A stretch of 9,501 nucleotides of DNA from assembly GCA_019084435.1 (NCBI GenBank), contig JAHRFV010000254.1, positions 1 through 9,501 of the forward strand, in the 5' to 3' direction. This document shows positions 1 to 5,795 of this stretch, piece by piece. The stretch is from Dethiosulfatibacter sp. Lineage in GTDB: Bacteria > Bacillota_A > Clostridia > Tissierellales > Dethiosulfatibacteraceae. The number at the start of each line of letters is the position of its first letter. Position 1 is the stretch's first letter. The notes under the pieces are model-generated. The model searched no databases, was not told the origin of the DNA, and worked only from the letters and a program-made list of their open reading frames with translations. Both the position numbers and the translations under genes were made by a program.

Positions 1-60
1 GAAGCGTTTGAGTTGAGGCATCAAGGATCTTGAAGGAGTCCATGGAGATTTTTTAGGATT
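1..60 (+). repeat. Left arm of perfect 60-bp inverted repeat
   Basis: These 60 bases are the exact reverse complement of 163-222. The first 16 bases read on the plus strand as the last codons of the MFS gene (Lys-Arg-Leu-Ser-stop), so a second, convergent copy of that gene's 3' end starts at or beyond the window edge. The repeat may continue leftwards outside the window. Homology stops sharply at base 60, because 61 onward does not match the complement of 162 downward. The repeat could be one end of a larger inverted duplication, a mobile-element arm or an assembly fold-back; the sequence here cannot decide. Confidence 0.93.
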
Positions 61-162
61 TGTCTAGTCACTTCCCTTGACCTTTTTTTTCATACGTTAC
101 TTTACACTACCATTTTTTCACGTGTCTAATTTGATATTATAGCGAATTATCAAATAAAAAAC

Positions 163-222
163 AATCCTAAAAAATCTCCATGGACTCCTTCAAGATCCTT
201 GATGCCTCAACTCAAACGCTTC
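163..222 (-). repeat. Right arm of perfect 60-bp inverted repeat
   Basis: This arm is the exact reverse complement of bases 1-60. It includes the last five codons and stop of the MFS gene (stop codon 207-209) and about 44 bp of downstream sequence with a short run of six T on the minus strand. The 102-bp spacer between the arms (61-162) is AT-rich. I see no gene in it, only a weak hairpin, TTGATA at 131-136 with TATCAA at 148-153. Confidence 0.93.
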
Positions 223-1472
223 ATCAGATAGACACTATAACAGAATGCCGCGCTTGCCCCGATAACCGGTATGATCGCCACAGGCAGTATATTTATCAGC
301 AATCCGGAGGTAATAAGGGCTACAGGCAATATAACTTTAACCAGGCTCATGATTAGGCTCAATACCCTTCCAAGAAGCATCCGGGGAACCTCTTTCTGCA
401 ATATGGTCATAATCGGCACGTCCACAAAGGCGATAGCGATACCAATCAGCATATAGATCGTCGCGTAAAAAAGAAGATTTATGGTATTGTTCAAATTCAG
501 GATGACAGGAAGCCCGATCAATCCTGCCAATATGGCAATGAAAGCATTCATCGAAATCAGAAGCCTTCGAAACTCAACCCTTTTCATAATCCTCTCTACG
601 GCAAGTGTTCCTATAATCAAACCAACAGGGAACATGCCGTTGATGATGCCAAAAGAGCTGGAAGGCATCCTCAGCAACTGATTGATGATATAGGGCCCAG
701 GTACGTTCACAGAGAATCCGAGGAGAAAATTCAGGGATACAAATACAAAGAATAGCTCTAATATGGAGCGATTATGAGAGAAAAAACGCCATCCCTCCTT
801 TAGATCCCTTGTAAAACTATTTGCCTTATCGCCGGTTGTTTTGGCTACTTCCATTTCATCCTGATTCAGGTGGTAATCGATAAACCACTCCGTTATGGCG
901 GAAAAAACAAATGAAATCGCATTGAACAGTATAAAGGCACGTATATCAATCAGCGCAAACACCACTCCTCCTATAACCGGTCCCAGTATCGATGCCGATG
1001 AATCAATCAGCTTGCTAAGGGAATTGAGCCTGATCAATCTATCTGACGTGACCAGCGAAGGTTTGGCCGCCTCCATGCCTATTCCAAAGAAGGTTGTGAA
1101 AACATTGAGCAATACTGTGGTGACATAGATGATAGTCAGATCCAAAGTCCTTGCAGTGGCATAAAAATAAAGCACGGTAAACAATAATCCATTTGCCAAA
1201 TCCATCCCGACGACCAGCCACTTCTTGGGTATTCTGTCTGCTATGACCCCTGCTATAGGGCTGATGATAATCATTGGAACGACACTCAGCATCAGCGTTG
1301 TCGCATAATTGAGTGCCGACCCGGTCAACTTCAATACATATAGACCGATGGCAAAGGTATAGATTGATGAGCCCAGTATTGACACCGCTTTTCCTGAAGT
1401 GAACAAATACAGGTTGTTTCTCTCATTTTTGCTTGACTTTGTACCTATATTTTCTATATTCCTGATTTCCAT
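207..1472 (-). CDS. MFS efflux transporter (DHA3/MFS_3-like, about 12 TM)
   Basis: This 421-residue protein is a member of the major facilitator superfamily and would act as a proton-driven exporter in the cytoplasmic membrane. The sequence is a succession of long hydrophobic helices split by a hydrophilic central loop (residues about 200-235), as in 12-helix MFS proteins. The loop between helices 2 and 3 carries a motif-A-like GVIADRIPKKW (75-85), and LGPVIGGVVF (163-172) resembles the helix-5 region of antiporters. Overall style matches the drug:H+ antiporter-3 group that includes macrolide (Mef-like) and siderophore exporters; the substrate cannot be read from sequence. The ATG start is preceded by AAGGAGG with good spacing. 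It follows a MerR-methyltransferase regulator but is separated from it by a terminator and has its own MerR-type promoter. The last codons lie inside a perfect inverted repeat. Confidence 0.9.
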   Translation of the reverse strand: MEIRNIENIGTKSSKNERNNLYLFTSGKAVSILGSSIYTFAIGLYVLKLTGSALNYATTLMLSVVPMIIISPIAGVIADRIPKKWLVVGMDLANGLLFTVLYFYATARTLDLTIIYVTTVLLNVFTTFFGIGMEAAKPSLVTSDRLIRLNSLSKLIDSSASILGPVIGGVVFALIDIRAFILFNAISFVFSAITEWFIDYHLNQDEMEVAKTTGDKANSFTRDLKEGWRFFSHNRSILELFFVFVSLNFLLGFSVNVPGPYIINQLLRMPSSSFGIINGMFPVGLIIGTLAVERIMKRVEFRRLLISMNAFIAILAGLIGLPVILNLNNTINLLFYATIYMLIGIAIAFVDVPIMTILQKEVPRMLLGRVLSLIMSLVKVILPVALITSGLLINILPVAIIPVIGASAAFCYSVYLMKRLS

Positions 1473-1498
1473 TTGATACGCCTCCTTGATTTATTTCA

Positions 1499-1529
1499 AG
1501 TATACATCGTTGGGTCGAGGCGACTTCAA
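1499..1529 (-). promoter_or_regulatory. MFS promoter with 19-bp MerR-type spacer
   Basis: On the minus strand TTGAAG (1524-1529) and TATACT (1499-1504) are separated by exactly 19 bp (1505-1523). Spacers of 19-20 bp are the known hallmark of promoters untwisted and activated by MerR-family regulators, and such a regulator is the next gene upstream. A small dyad, GTCG-AGG-CGAC, lies at 1514-1524, although it is not centred in the spacer. The predicted start is about 20 nt before the ATG. Control by the neighbouring MerR protein is inference. Confidence 0.62.
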
Positions 1530-1565
1530 GAGGTTATTTTCAGAAAAATACAGCTATTTTTCGAC

Positions 1566-1603
1566 AAAAAAATAAAACCATCGGGTCAGCCCAATGGTTT
1601 TAT
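1566..1603 (-). terminator. Intrinsic terminator of the MerR-methyltransferase gene
   Basis: Two 14-base arms (1572-1585 and 1590-1603) pair with one mismatch around a TCAG loop and are followed on the minus strand by a run of seven T (1566-1572). The stop codon (1586-1588) falls in the loop, so the upstream stem half is made from the gene's last five codons. This isolates the regulator transcript from the MFS gene 113 bp downstream. Confidence 0.85.
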
Positions 1604-2854
1604 CGATTTTACACCGCTATATGCATATGTAAACACCCGCTCGCCTTCTACAAAGTAGTCCTCAAGGGGACCGCCCTTGTCCACGGGTTCAGAGACAAGA
1701 TCATCCACACAAGCAAACTGCAAGGCCTTCAGATGTGATTTGATATGCTGAATCTGGAATCCTTTCCGCAATGAAAGCGGTACTTTAGATTGTGCAACAA
1801 AATTATCAAACAAGATATAATAGCCAAGCATGCGGGCGTTCTTTTTCAACAGATGGTCAACTTCATATAGCAGGAATTCAGGGTGTTCAAATGAATAATT
1901 GCTAGAGCCCGATATATCCAGTAGCATATCGATGGATCCTTGCTTCAATGGCAGCTTTTTAAAGTCTGCACAAACAAATATGACCTTGCAACTTGGATGG
2001 CTTCTTTCAATTATTTTCTTCAGCCACATGATTTTGACTGGATTATGATCCACTGCAATATAGGTACTGCTTTCTGGAAAACGGTCCAGCATATGGCGCA
2101 TATAATACCCATGCCCGCTGCCAAGCTCCAACACGATTGAGTTATCCAAAGGGATAGATGAAATATGCCTTGTTGCCCATTGCAGCCCTGAGTGAAGCTT
2201 TTGCAGGTAATCAATATGTGTGGTGTTGATATACTCATCAATATAGCTTTCGCTGTACTGGTTTAAATCATCATTTTTCACATTCTCATACTCATCGATC
2301 AGGTCCGGTGTGAAGACAATGCCATCGACAATTCTGATCCGGTAATCACAGGAGCATGCCAAGGAGGCGTCAATCAAAATACCATGTTGAATGTTTCCTT
2401 CAATAATCTCAAAGGATCCATGGCAAATCGGGCAGGCAAATAGTTCCAATGAGTTTAAGGCTAAGCCAATTGTTTCATTGTTTGAAGCCTCATCCCCATC
2501 TTGTTTGACTCGCATCTCTTCCAATTCTCTATTCAGGTTGCGCTTCATTTCATTGAGTTTTTCTATTTCCAAATCGATAAGTTCTTTCTTCTTTTCAAAG
2601 AAAGTGGTGTAAGTCATGCGCCTATCATATTCAGTCAATTTGCCGATCCGTCTGTAAAGTATCAGCTGTTGGATTTCAGACAATGAAAAACCAATCTTCT
2701 TGAGCTCAACAATTTCTAGAAGATCTTCAGTGCAATTCTCATCAAACTCATATTGGGCGTTACGCTTTTCCGGAACCAGTAACCCCAGTGACATATAGTG
2801 CCTGATGGTATCAATGCTGGTGTTGTTTTGGGTTGCAAATTGACCTATTCTCAT
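1586..2854 (-). CDS. MerR regulator fused to zinc-ribbon SAM methyltransferase
   Basis: The protein has 422 residues from the chosen ATG, which begins the classic MerR opening MRIGQFA and has GGAG six bases upstream; an in-frame TTG four codons earlier lacks that support. Residues 1-70 form a MerR winged HTH (IDTIRHYMSLGLLVPEKR, then LKKIGFSLSEIQQLI), followed by a coiled-coil dimerisation helix to about 120. Where MerR proteins usually carry an effector domain there is a Trm112/RlmA-like zinc ribbon (CPIC at 141-144, CSC at 167-169, then IVDGI) and a class I SAM-methyltransferase domain (motif I LELGSGHGYY near 243-252, acidic AVDHNP near 267-272). It could sense a compound, methylate a drug or RNA, or use SAM as ligand. 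It lies directly upstream of an MFS exporter, suggesting an efflux or resistance module. Domain calls are firm; substrate and regulation are inference. Confidence 0.88.
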   Translation of the reverse strand: MRIGQFATQNNTSIDTIRHYMSLGLLVPEKRNAQYEFDENCTEDLLEIVELKKIGFSLSEIQQLILYRRIGKLTEYDRRMTYTTFFEKKKELIDLEIEKLNEMKRNLNRELEEMRVKQDGDEASNNETIGLALNSLELFACPICHGSFEIIEGNIQHGILIDASLACSCDYRIRIVDGIVFTPDLIDEYENVKNDDLNQYSESYIDEYINTTHIDYLQKLHSGLQWATRHISSIPLDNSIVLELGSGHGYYMRHMLDRFPESSTYIAVDHNPVKIMWLKKIIERSHPSCKVIFVCADFKKLPLKQGSIDMLLDISGSSNYSFEHPEFLLYEVDHLLKKNARMLGYYILFDNFVAQSKVPLSLRKGFQIQHIKSHLKALQFACVDDLVSEPVDKGGPLEDYFVEGERVFTYAYSGVKSIKPLG

Positions 2855-2895
2855 ATGCTTCTCCAAAAAAGTAGTGGCTGTTTGTTATTTATAAC

Positions 2896-2922
2896 TTTAT
2901 ACCATATTTTATGGATTGTAAA
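2896..2922 (-). promoter_or_regulatory. Promoter and dyad upstream of the MerR-methyltransferase gene
   Basis: On the minus strand an extended -10 (TG, G, TATAAA; hexamer 2896-2901) lies 15 bp after TTTACA (2917-2922). The -35 spacing is short, but the extended -10 compensates. A perfect dyad, CCATA-TTT-TATGG (2902-2914), fills the spacer and could be an operator, for instance for MerR autoregulation. The start codon is about 40 bp downstream. Confidence 0.5.
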
Positions 2923-2954
2923 TGAATAATCGTCTCTTTTTTTCCGTTTATACT

Positions 2955-2993
2955 CGAATAACTATTGATATTTTGTACTTATTCGGTTATACT
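2955..2993 (+). promoter_or_regulatory. Sigma-A promoter of the ATPase gene with flanking inverted repeat
   Basis: TTGATA (2965-2970) and TATACT (2988-2993) are 17 bp apart, a close match to the vegetative consensus, placing the start about 13 nt before the ATG at 3013. A 7-bp inverted repeat, CGAATAA (2955-2961) and TTATTCG (2979-2985), brackets the -35 box and may be an operator. The octamer TTATACTC occurs twice (2948-2955 and 2987-2994). Confidence 0.68.
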
Positions 2994-3012
2994 CTTATAA
3001 AGAGGTGTTGTC

Positions 3013-4215
3013 ATGAAAAATCGAGATCTTTATCTGAATAAACTAGTCCAGTTTAGGGATAAGCCATTAATAAAAGTAATTACAGGTTTGAGACGCTGTG
3101 GTAAATCAACCCTGCTTTCATTATTTGAAAATCATTTATTTGCAAGTGGAGTTGAAAAGGACCACATCATCCGCATGAACTTTGAATCCTTTAAATTCGA
3201 TGAAATCACAAATCACAAGGAACTTCACGCATATATAGAAGATCGACTTATTAGCAAAAGCAAAAAACACTATGTTCTTCTTGATGAAGTACAACAGGTA
3301 TCATCATGGGAAAAAGCAATTAATTCATTTCTCGTAGATGCCAATGTCGATATCTATATAACTGGGTCCAATGCATATCTGTTATCTTCAGAACTCTCCA
3401 CTTTATTGTCAGGGAGGTATGTTGAAATTAAGATGCAGCCGTTATCGTTCAAAGAGTATTTAGATTTCATTGAACCGGATGAAACAACTAATATTCAAGA
3501 AAAATTCAATCAATATCTTAGGTTTGGAGGACTTCCCACTGTAATTGAACTATTGGATACTCCAGATTTGATTGGTCCTTTCCTTGAAGGCATTTACAAT
3601 ACAGTTTTGATAAAAGATGTAATTGAAAGAAACGCCGTTAGAGATGCAGCACTTCTCGAAAGCATTCTGAAATATATAGCTTCCAATATCGGCAGTATCG
3701 TCTCATCAAAGAAAATCAGCGATTATTTAACTAGTAACGGTAGAAAAACGACAAGTGACACGATCGATAATTATCTTAAAATGCTTGAAAATGCATTTAT
3801 CATCTACAAAGCAAACCGTTATGATCTGAAAGGCAAGATGTTTCTTAAAACCCTCGAAAAGTACTATATTGTAGACATGGGTATCCGTAATCAACTGACG
3901 GGTTTGAGGGATACTGACTATGGCCACGTTCTAGAGAATATTATTTTTCTAGAGCTATTACGGCGTGGTTACGAAGTCACAATTGGAAAAGTCGGAACAT
4001 TGGAGGTTGATTTCGTCGCTACCAACACTAATGAAAAAATCTACTATCAGGTCTCAGCTACAATTCTAGATGATAAAACCAGAGAAAGAGAGTTACGCCC
4101 TCTTAAGTCGATTTCTGATAATTATCCAAAATATATACTAACAATGGATCAAACCGCCTTCGATGACTATGCTGGAATCAGGATAAAAAACATTATTGAC
4201 TTTTTACTTGAGTAG
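3013..4215 (+). CDS. AAA_14-type ATPase with C-terminal DUF4143 domain
   Basis: This 400-residue protein is a stand-alone P-loop ATPase of the AAA_14/DUF4143 group, common and often multicopy in bacteria and archaea, with no established function. Walker A is GLRRCGKST (25-33), Walker B is YVLLDEVQ (87-94), a sensor-like ITGSN follows at 116-120, and LLSGRYVEI with PLSFKEYL (131-150) is the typical family signature. A winged-helix segment covers roughly 215-265. The C-terminal DUF4143 has the layout of a PD-(D/E)XK fold (E308, D333 in EVDFV, Q346 in YYQVS), but Ser occupies the usual Lys position, so nuclease activity is doubtful. Length is normal and the gene looks intact. The start has GAGG about eight bases upstream. 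It appears monocistronic, with its own promoter, and is convergent with the acetyltransferase gene. Confidence 0.92.
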   Translation: MKNRDLYLNKLVQFRDKPLIKVITGLRRCGKSTLLSLFENHLFASGVEKDHIIRMNFESFKFDEITNHKELHAYIEDRLISKSKKHYVLLDEVQQVSSWEKAINSFLVDANVDIYITGSNAYLLSSELSTLLSGRYVEIKMQPLSFKEYLDFIEPDETTNIQEKFNQYLRFGGLPTVIELLDTPDLIGPFLEGIYNTVLIKDVIERNAVRDAALLESILKYIASNIGSIVSSKKISDYLTSNGRKTTSDTIDNYLKMLENAFIIYKANRYDLKGKMFLKTLEKYYIVDMGIRNQLTGLRDTDYGHVLENIIFLELLRRGYEVTIGKVGTLEVDFVATNTNEKIYYQVSATILDDKTRERELRPLKSISDNYPKYILTMDQTAFDDYAGIRIKNIIDFLLE

Positions 4216-4243
4216 TTAGTATTAGATATATTTCAATAATTCT

Positions 4244-4266
4244 ACCGCAAATATAATATTTGCGGT
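4244..4266. terminator. Hairpin between convergent ATPase and acetyltransferase genes
   Basis: A perfect 10-bp stem, ACCGCAAATA and TATTTGCGGT, surrounds a TAA loop. It lies 29 bp after the ATPase stop and 35 bp after the acetyltransferase stop on the other strand. The tracts on each side are T-rich but broken (TATTTATT on plus, AGAATTATT on minus), so it may act as a weak bidirectional terminator. Confidence 0.65.
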
Positions 4267-4300
4267 TATTTATTATGTATCAATTTTATTGAGATCGGGT

Positions 4301-4840
4301 TCAGCTTTTTAAGCGTAACTCCAGCTGACAATCGTAAGGCTCCTGTGCAACTAATGTTTCATTATACTCCTTGGCTTCTACACATCCCAGCTCATGATAA
4401 AAAGCCATCGTTTCTTCTGATGAATGTGCGGATATGTATAATTTCTCAGCTCCCATTTCGATTGCTCTTTCGCAGGCTTCAAGAAATAATTGTCTGCCGA
4501 TTCCTTCTCCTCTTGATTCTCTTGAAACATGGATACTGGATAGCTGGAGATATTGGTTACGACTTCCGAAAAATACGTTTTCTAATGAAGCAAAACCTAC
4601 TAGTTTCTCATCCTTAAATACACCCCATACAGTACCGCCTGTATCAATTGTATTTACCAGATATTTAACTAATTCCTCATACTGATCATCACTCCAGTGT
4701 TCAGTAAAAGAAATATCTCTAAGTACCCACTCGCCTTCTACCTTTCTCCAGCATTTAGTTACTTCCTGATATCGATTGAAGTTCGAGAATAACGCTGTAT
4801 TAATTTCTGTCCTAGTTATTCTTCTTATTTTCGTACTCAA
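4301..4840 (-). CDS. GNAT-family N-acetyltransferase
   Basis: This 179-residue protein is a probable acetyl-CoA-dependent N-acetyltransferase. The GNAT acetyl-CoA signature is clear: the beta-strand IHVSRES leads into RGEGIG (110-115), followed by helix RQLFLEACERA; before it lies the beta-strand pair TVWGVFKDEKLVGFASL (70-86). The C-terminal part LYISAHSSEETMAFYHELGC (134-153) is the usual GNAT motif B region with the catalytic-area Tyr in AFYHELG. The substrate is unknown; small-molecule or antibiotic acetylation is possible but unproven. Translation starts at TTG: an ideal AAAGGAGG lies six bases upstream and no in-frame ATG has comparable support. The gene is divergent from the AbrB-RelE operon, and a weak minus-strand promoter (ATGTAA 4900-4905 and TTTATA 4876-4881 as read on plus) overlaps that operon's operators, so both may share control. 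Confidence 0.88.
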   Translation of the reverse strand: MSTKIRRITRTEINTALFSNFNRYQEVTKCWRKVEGEWVLRDISFTEHWSDDQYEELVKYLVNTIDTGGTVWGVFKDEKLVGFASLENVFFGSRNQYLQLSSIHVSRESRGEGIGRQLFLEACERAIEMGAEKLYISAHSSEETMAFYHELGCVEAKEYNETLVAQEPYDCQLELRLKS

Positions 4841-4868
4841 TTATGTCCTCCTTTCCAAGGTTGGATAG

Positions 4869-4897
4869 TTGACAATTTATATTGTAAGGCATATACT
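4869..4897 (+). promoter_or_regulatory. Strong sigma-A promoter of the AbrB-RelE TA operon
   Basis: A perfect TTGACA (4869-4874) is 17 bp from TATACT (4892-4897). A 14-bp palindrome, ACAATTTATATTGT (4872-4885), overlaps the -35 box and is nearly identical to one over the -35 box of the second TA locus. Confidence 0.85.
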
Positions 4898-4929
4898 AAA
4901 TGTAAGGAAGCTTTGTTTCCTTACATTTA
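4883..4929. promoter_or_regulatory. Palindromic operator of the TA operon
   Basis: The heptamer TGTAAGG occurs at 4883-4889 and 4901-4907 and inverted at 4919-4925, each start 18 bp from the last. The second and third copies form a perfect 13-bp inverted repeat (4897-4909 with 4917-4929, 7-nt loop) followed by seven T (4930-4936). It begins on the last base of the -10 box and the predicted transcription start lies inside its left arm, so it is better read as an operator than a leader terminator. SpoVT-AbrB antitoxins commonly autoregulate, which fits. Confidence 0.68.
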
Positions 4930-4955
4930 TTTTTTTATGAAAGGAGCATGTACTT

Positions 4956-5345
4956 ATGTTAGCATCAAATTCAAATATGAAAAATAAGCATATGGAAAGA
5001 AGACGAATAAACATCTCCAGTAAACGTCAAATTACAATTCCAGCAAGATTTTTCAAAGCTTTAGATTTAGATAAAGAGCTGGAATGCATATATACTAATG
5101 GTATGTTAATTCTTACACCTGTAAAAAAAGAAGATTCTGCATTATCTGAAGAAATCCTAGAAGACCTTATTCTTCAAGGTTATTCAGGCGAAAAGCTATT
5201 AGCTGAGTTTAAGAAAATGAATCGGAAAATTAGACCAGCTATTGAAAAACTTATTGAAGAAGCAGATAAAATCGCAGAAGCAGCATCTACAAACTATATT
5301 GATCCAACGGATGATATCTTTGGTGACGAAGAAAGCGAGGTCTAG
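4956..5345 (+). CDS. SpoVT-AbrB-type antitoxin
   Basis: This 129-residue protein has an N-terminal SpoVT-AbrB swapped-hairpin DNA-binding domain (about 17-57): INISSKRQITIPARFFKALDLDKELECIYTNG is split here as INISSKRQITIPARFF then KALDLDKELECIYTNG, ending in MLILTPV. The C-terminal 70 residues are charged and helical and end in a very acidic tail (DDIFGDEESEV); such a region normally wraps and neutralises the partner toxin. The chosen ATG has AAGGAG nine bases upstream; later in-frame ATGs at codons 8 and 13 lack a ribosome site. The stop is one base before the toxin start, indicating tight translational coupling and an antitoxin-first TA operon. It probably represses its own promoter through the upstream palindromes, which is inference from the family. 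Confidence 0.88.
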   Translation: MLASNSNMKNKHMERRRINISSKRQITIPARFFKALDLDKELECIYTNGMLILTPVKKEDSALSEEILEDLILQGYSGEKLLAEFKKMNRKIRPAIEKLIEEADKIAEAASTNYIDPTDDIFGDEESEV

Positions 5346-5346
5346 G

Positions 5347-5670
5347 ATGCTTCCAGTAATTTATATGCCCGTTGCAGAAAAGTACTTTAAAAAACTCAAA
5401 GAAAAGAAGCTCAAAGACACTTTTAAAGAAGCTATCATGAGCATCCGTAAAAACCCTGATATCGGATATGCTAAATCTGGTGACTTGAGCGGCATCTACT
5501 GTCTGGATATTTATTACAACCAGACTAACTATGAGTTAGCTTACAGGATTTCTCATCTTGAAAATGGTGATATGGTTGTGATTATCATGGCTGGGACTCG
5601 AGAATCTCATAATATCACCGCCTTTTTATTTCTCTTTAGTTTTCGGATATCCTTATTTAGCAATACATAG
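5347..5670 (+). CDS. RelE/ParE-family toxin with aberrant C-terminus
   Basis: The true start is the ATG at 5347, one base after the antitoxin stop, with GAGG six bases upstream. The 107-residue product follows the RelE/ParE-type toxin plan: helical hairpin AEKYFKKLKEKKLKDTFKEAIMSI (10-33), then beta-strands GDLSGIYCLDIYYNQTNYELAYRI (45-68) and MVVIIMAGTRE (76-86). In the relatives I know, GTRE continues as a short NFYxxLKRY-like helix; here it is followed by a 21-residue hydrophobic, Phe-rich tail (SHNITAFLF to SLFSNT). That suggests the original 3' end was replaced or lost to a rearrangement or indel. Residues near the C-terminus contribute to catalysis in RelE-like RNases, so activity may be reduced or absent. 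The first 86 residues look well preserved, suggesting the event is recent. Whether it is functional is open. Confidence 0.8.
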   Translation: MLPVIYMPVAEKYFKKLKEKKLKDTFKEAIMSIRKNPDIGYAKSGDLSGIYCLDIYYNQTNYELAYRISHLENGDMVVIIMAGTRESHNITAFLFLFSFRISLFSNT

Positions 5671-5795
5671 CCCATTCGAACATCTAATGCTACCTATCCT
5701 ACTGTACTATCACACCCCTTTTCAACGATTTCATCAACTCAGACATTTACTTTCTTAATACTGTTAATCTCGTGTATATTTTATCGTGCTAATTA

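Noticed and set aside
4897..4936. Leader attenuator for the AbrB-RelE operon
   Set aside because: Stem plus seven T looks like a terminator, but the predicted start lies within the left arm, so the full stem would not be transcribed from that promoter. An operator role fits better.
5242..5346. Open frame extending the RelE-like toxin upstream into the antitoxin gene
   Set aside because: It overlaps the acidic antitoxin tail in another frame; the ATG at 5347 has its own ribosome site and begins the toxin homology.
5566..5619. Inverted repeat GGTGATAT and ATATCACC around the toxin breakpoint
   Set aside because: Only 8 bp with a loop near 40 bases, partly in conserved toxin coding sequence; probably chance, though it is followed by CCTTTTTATTT.
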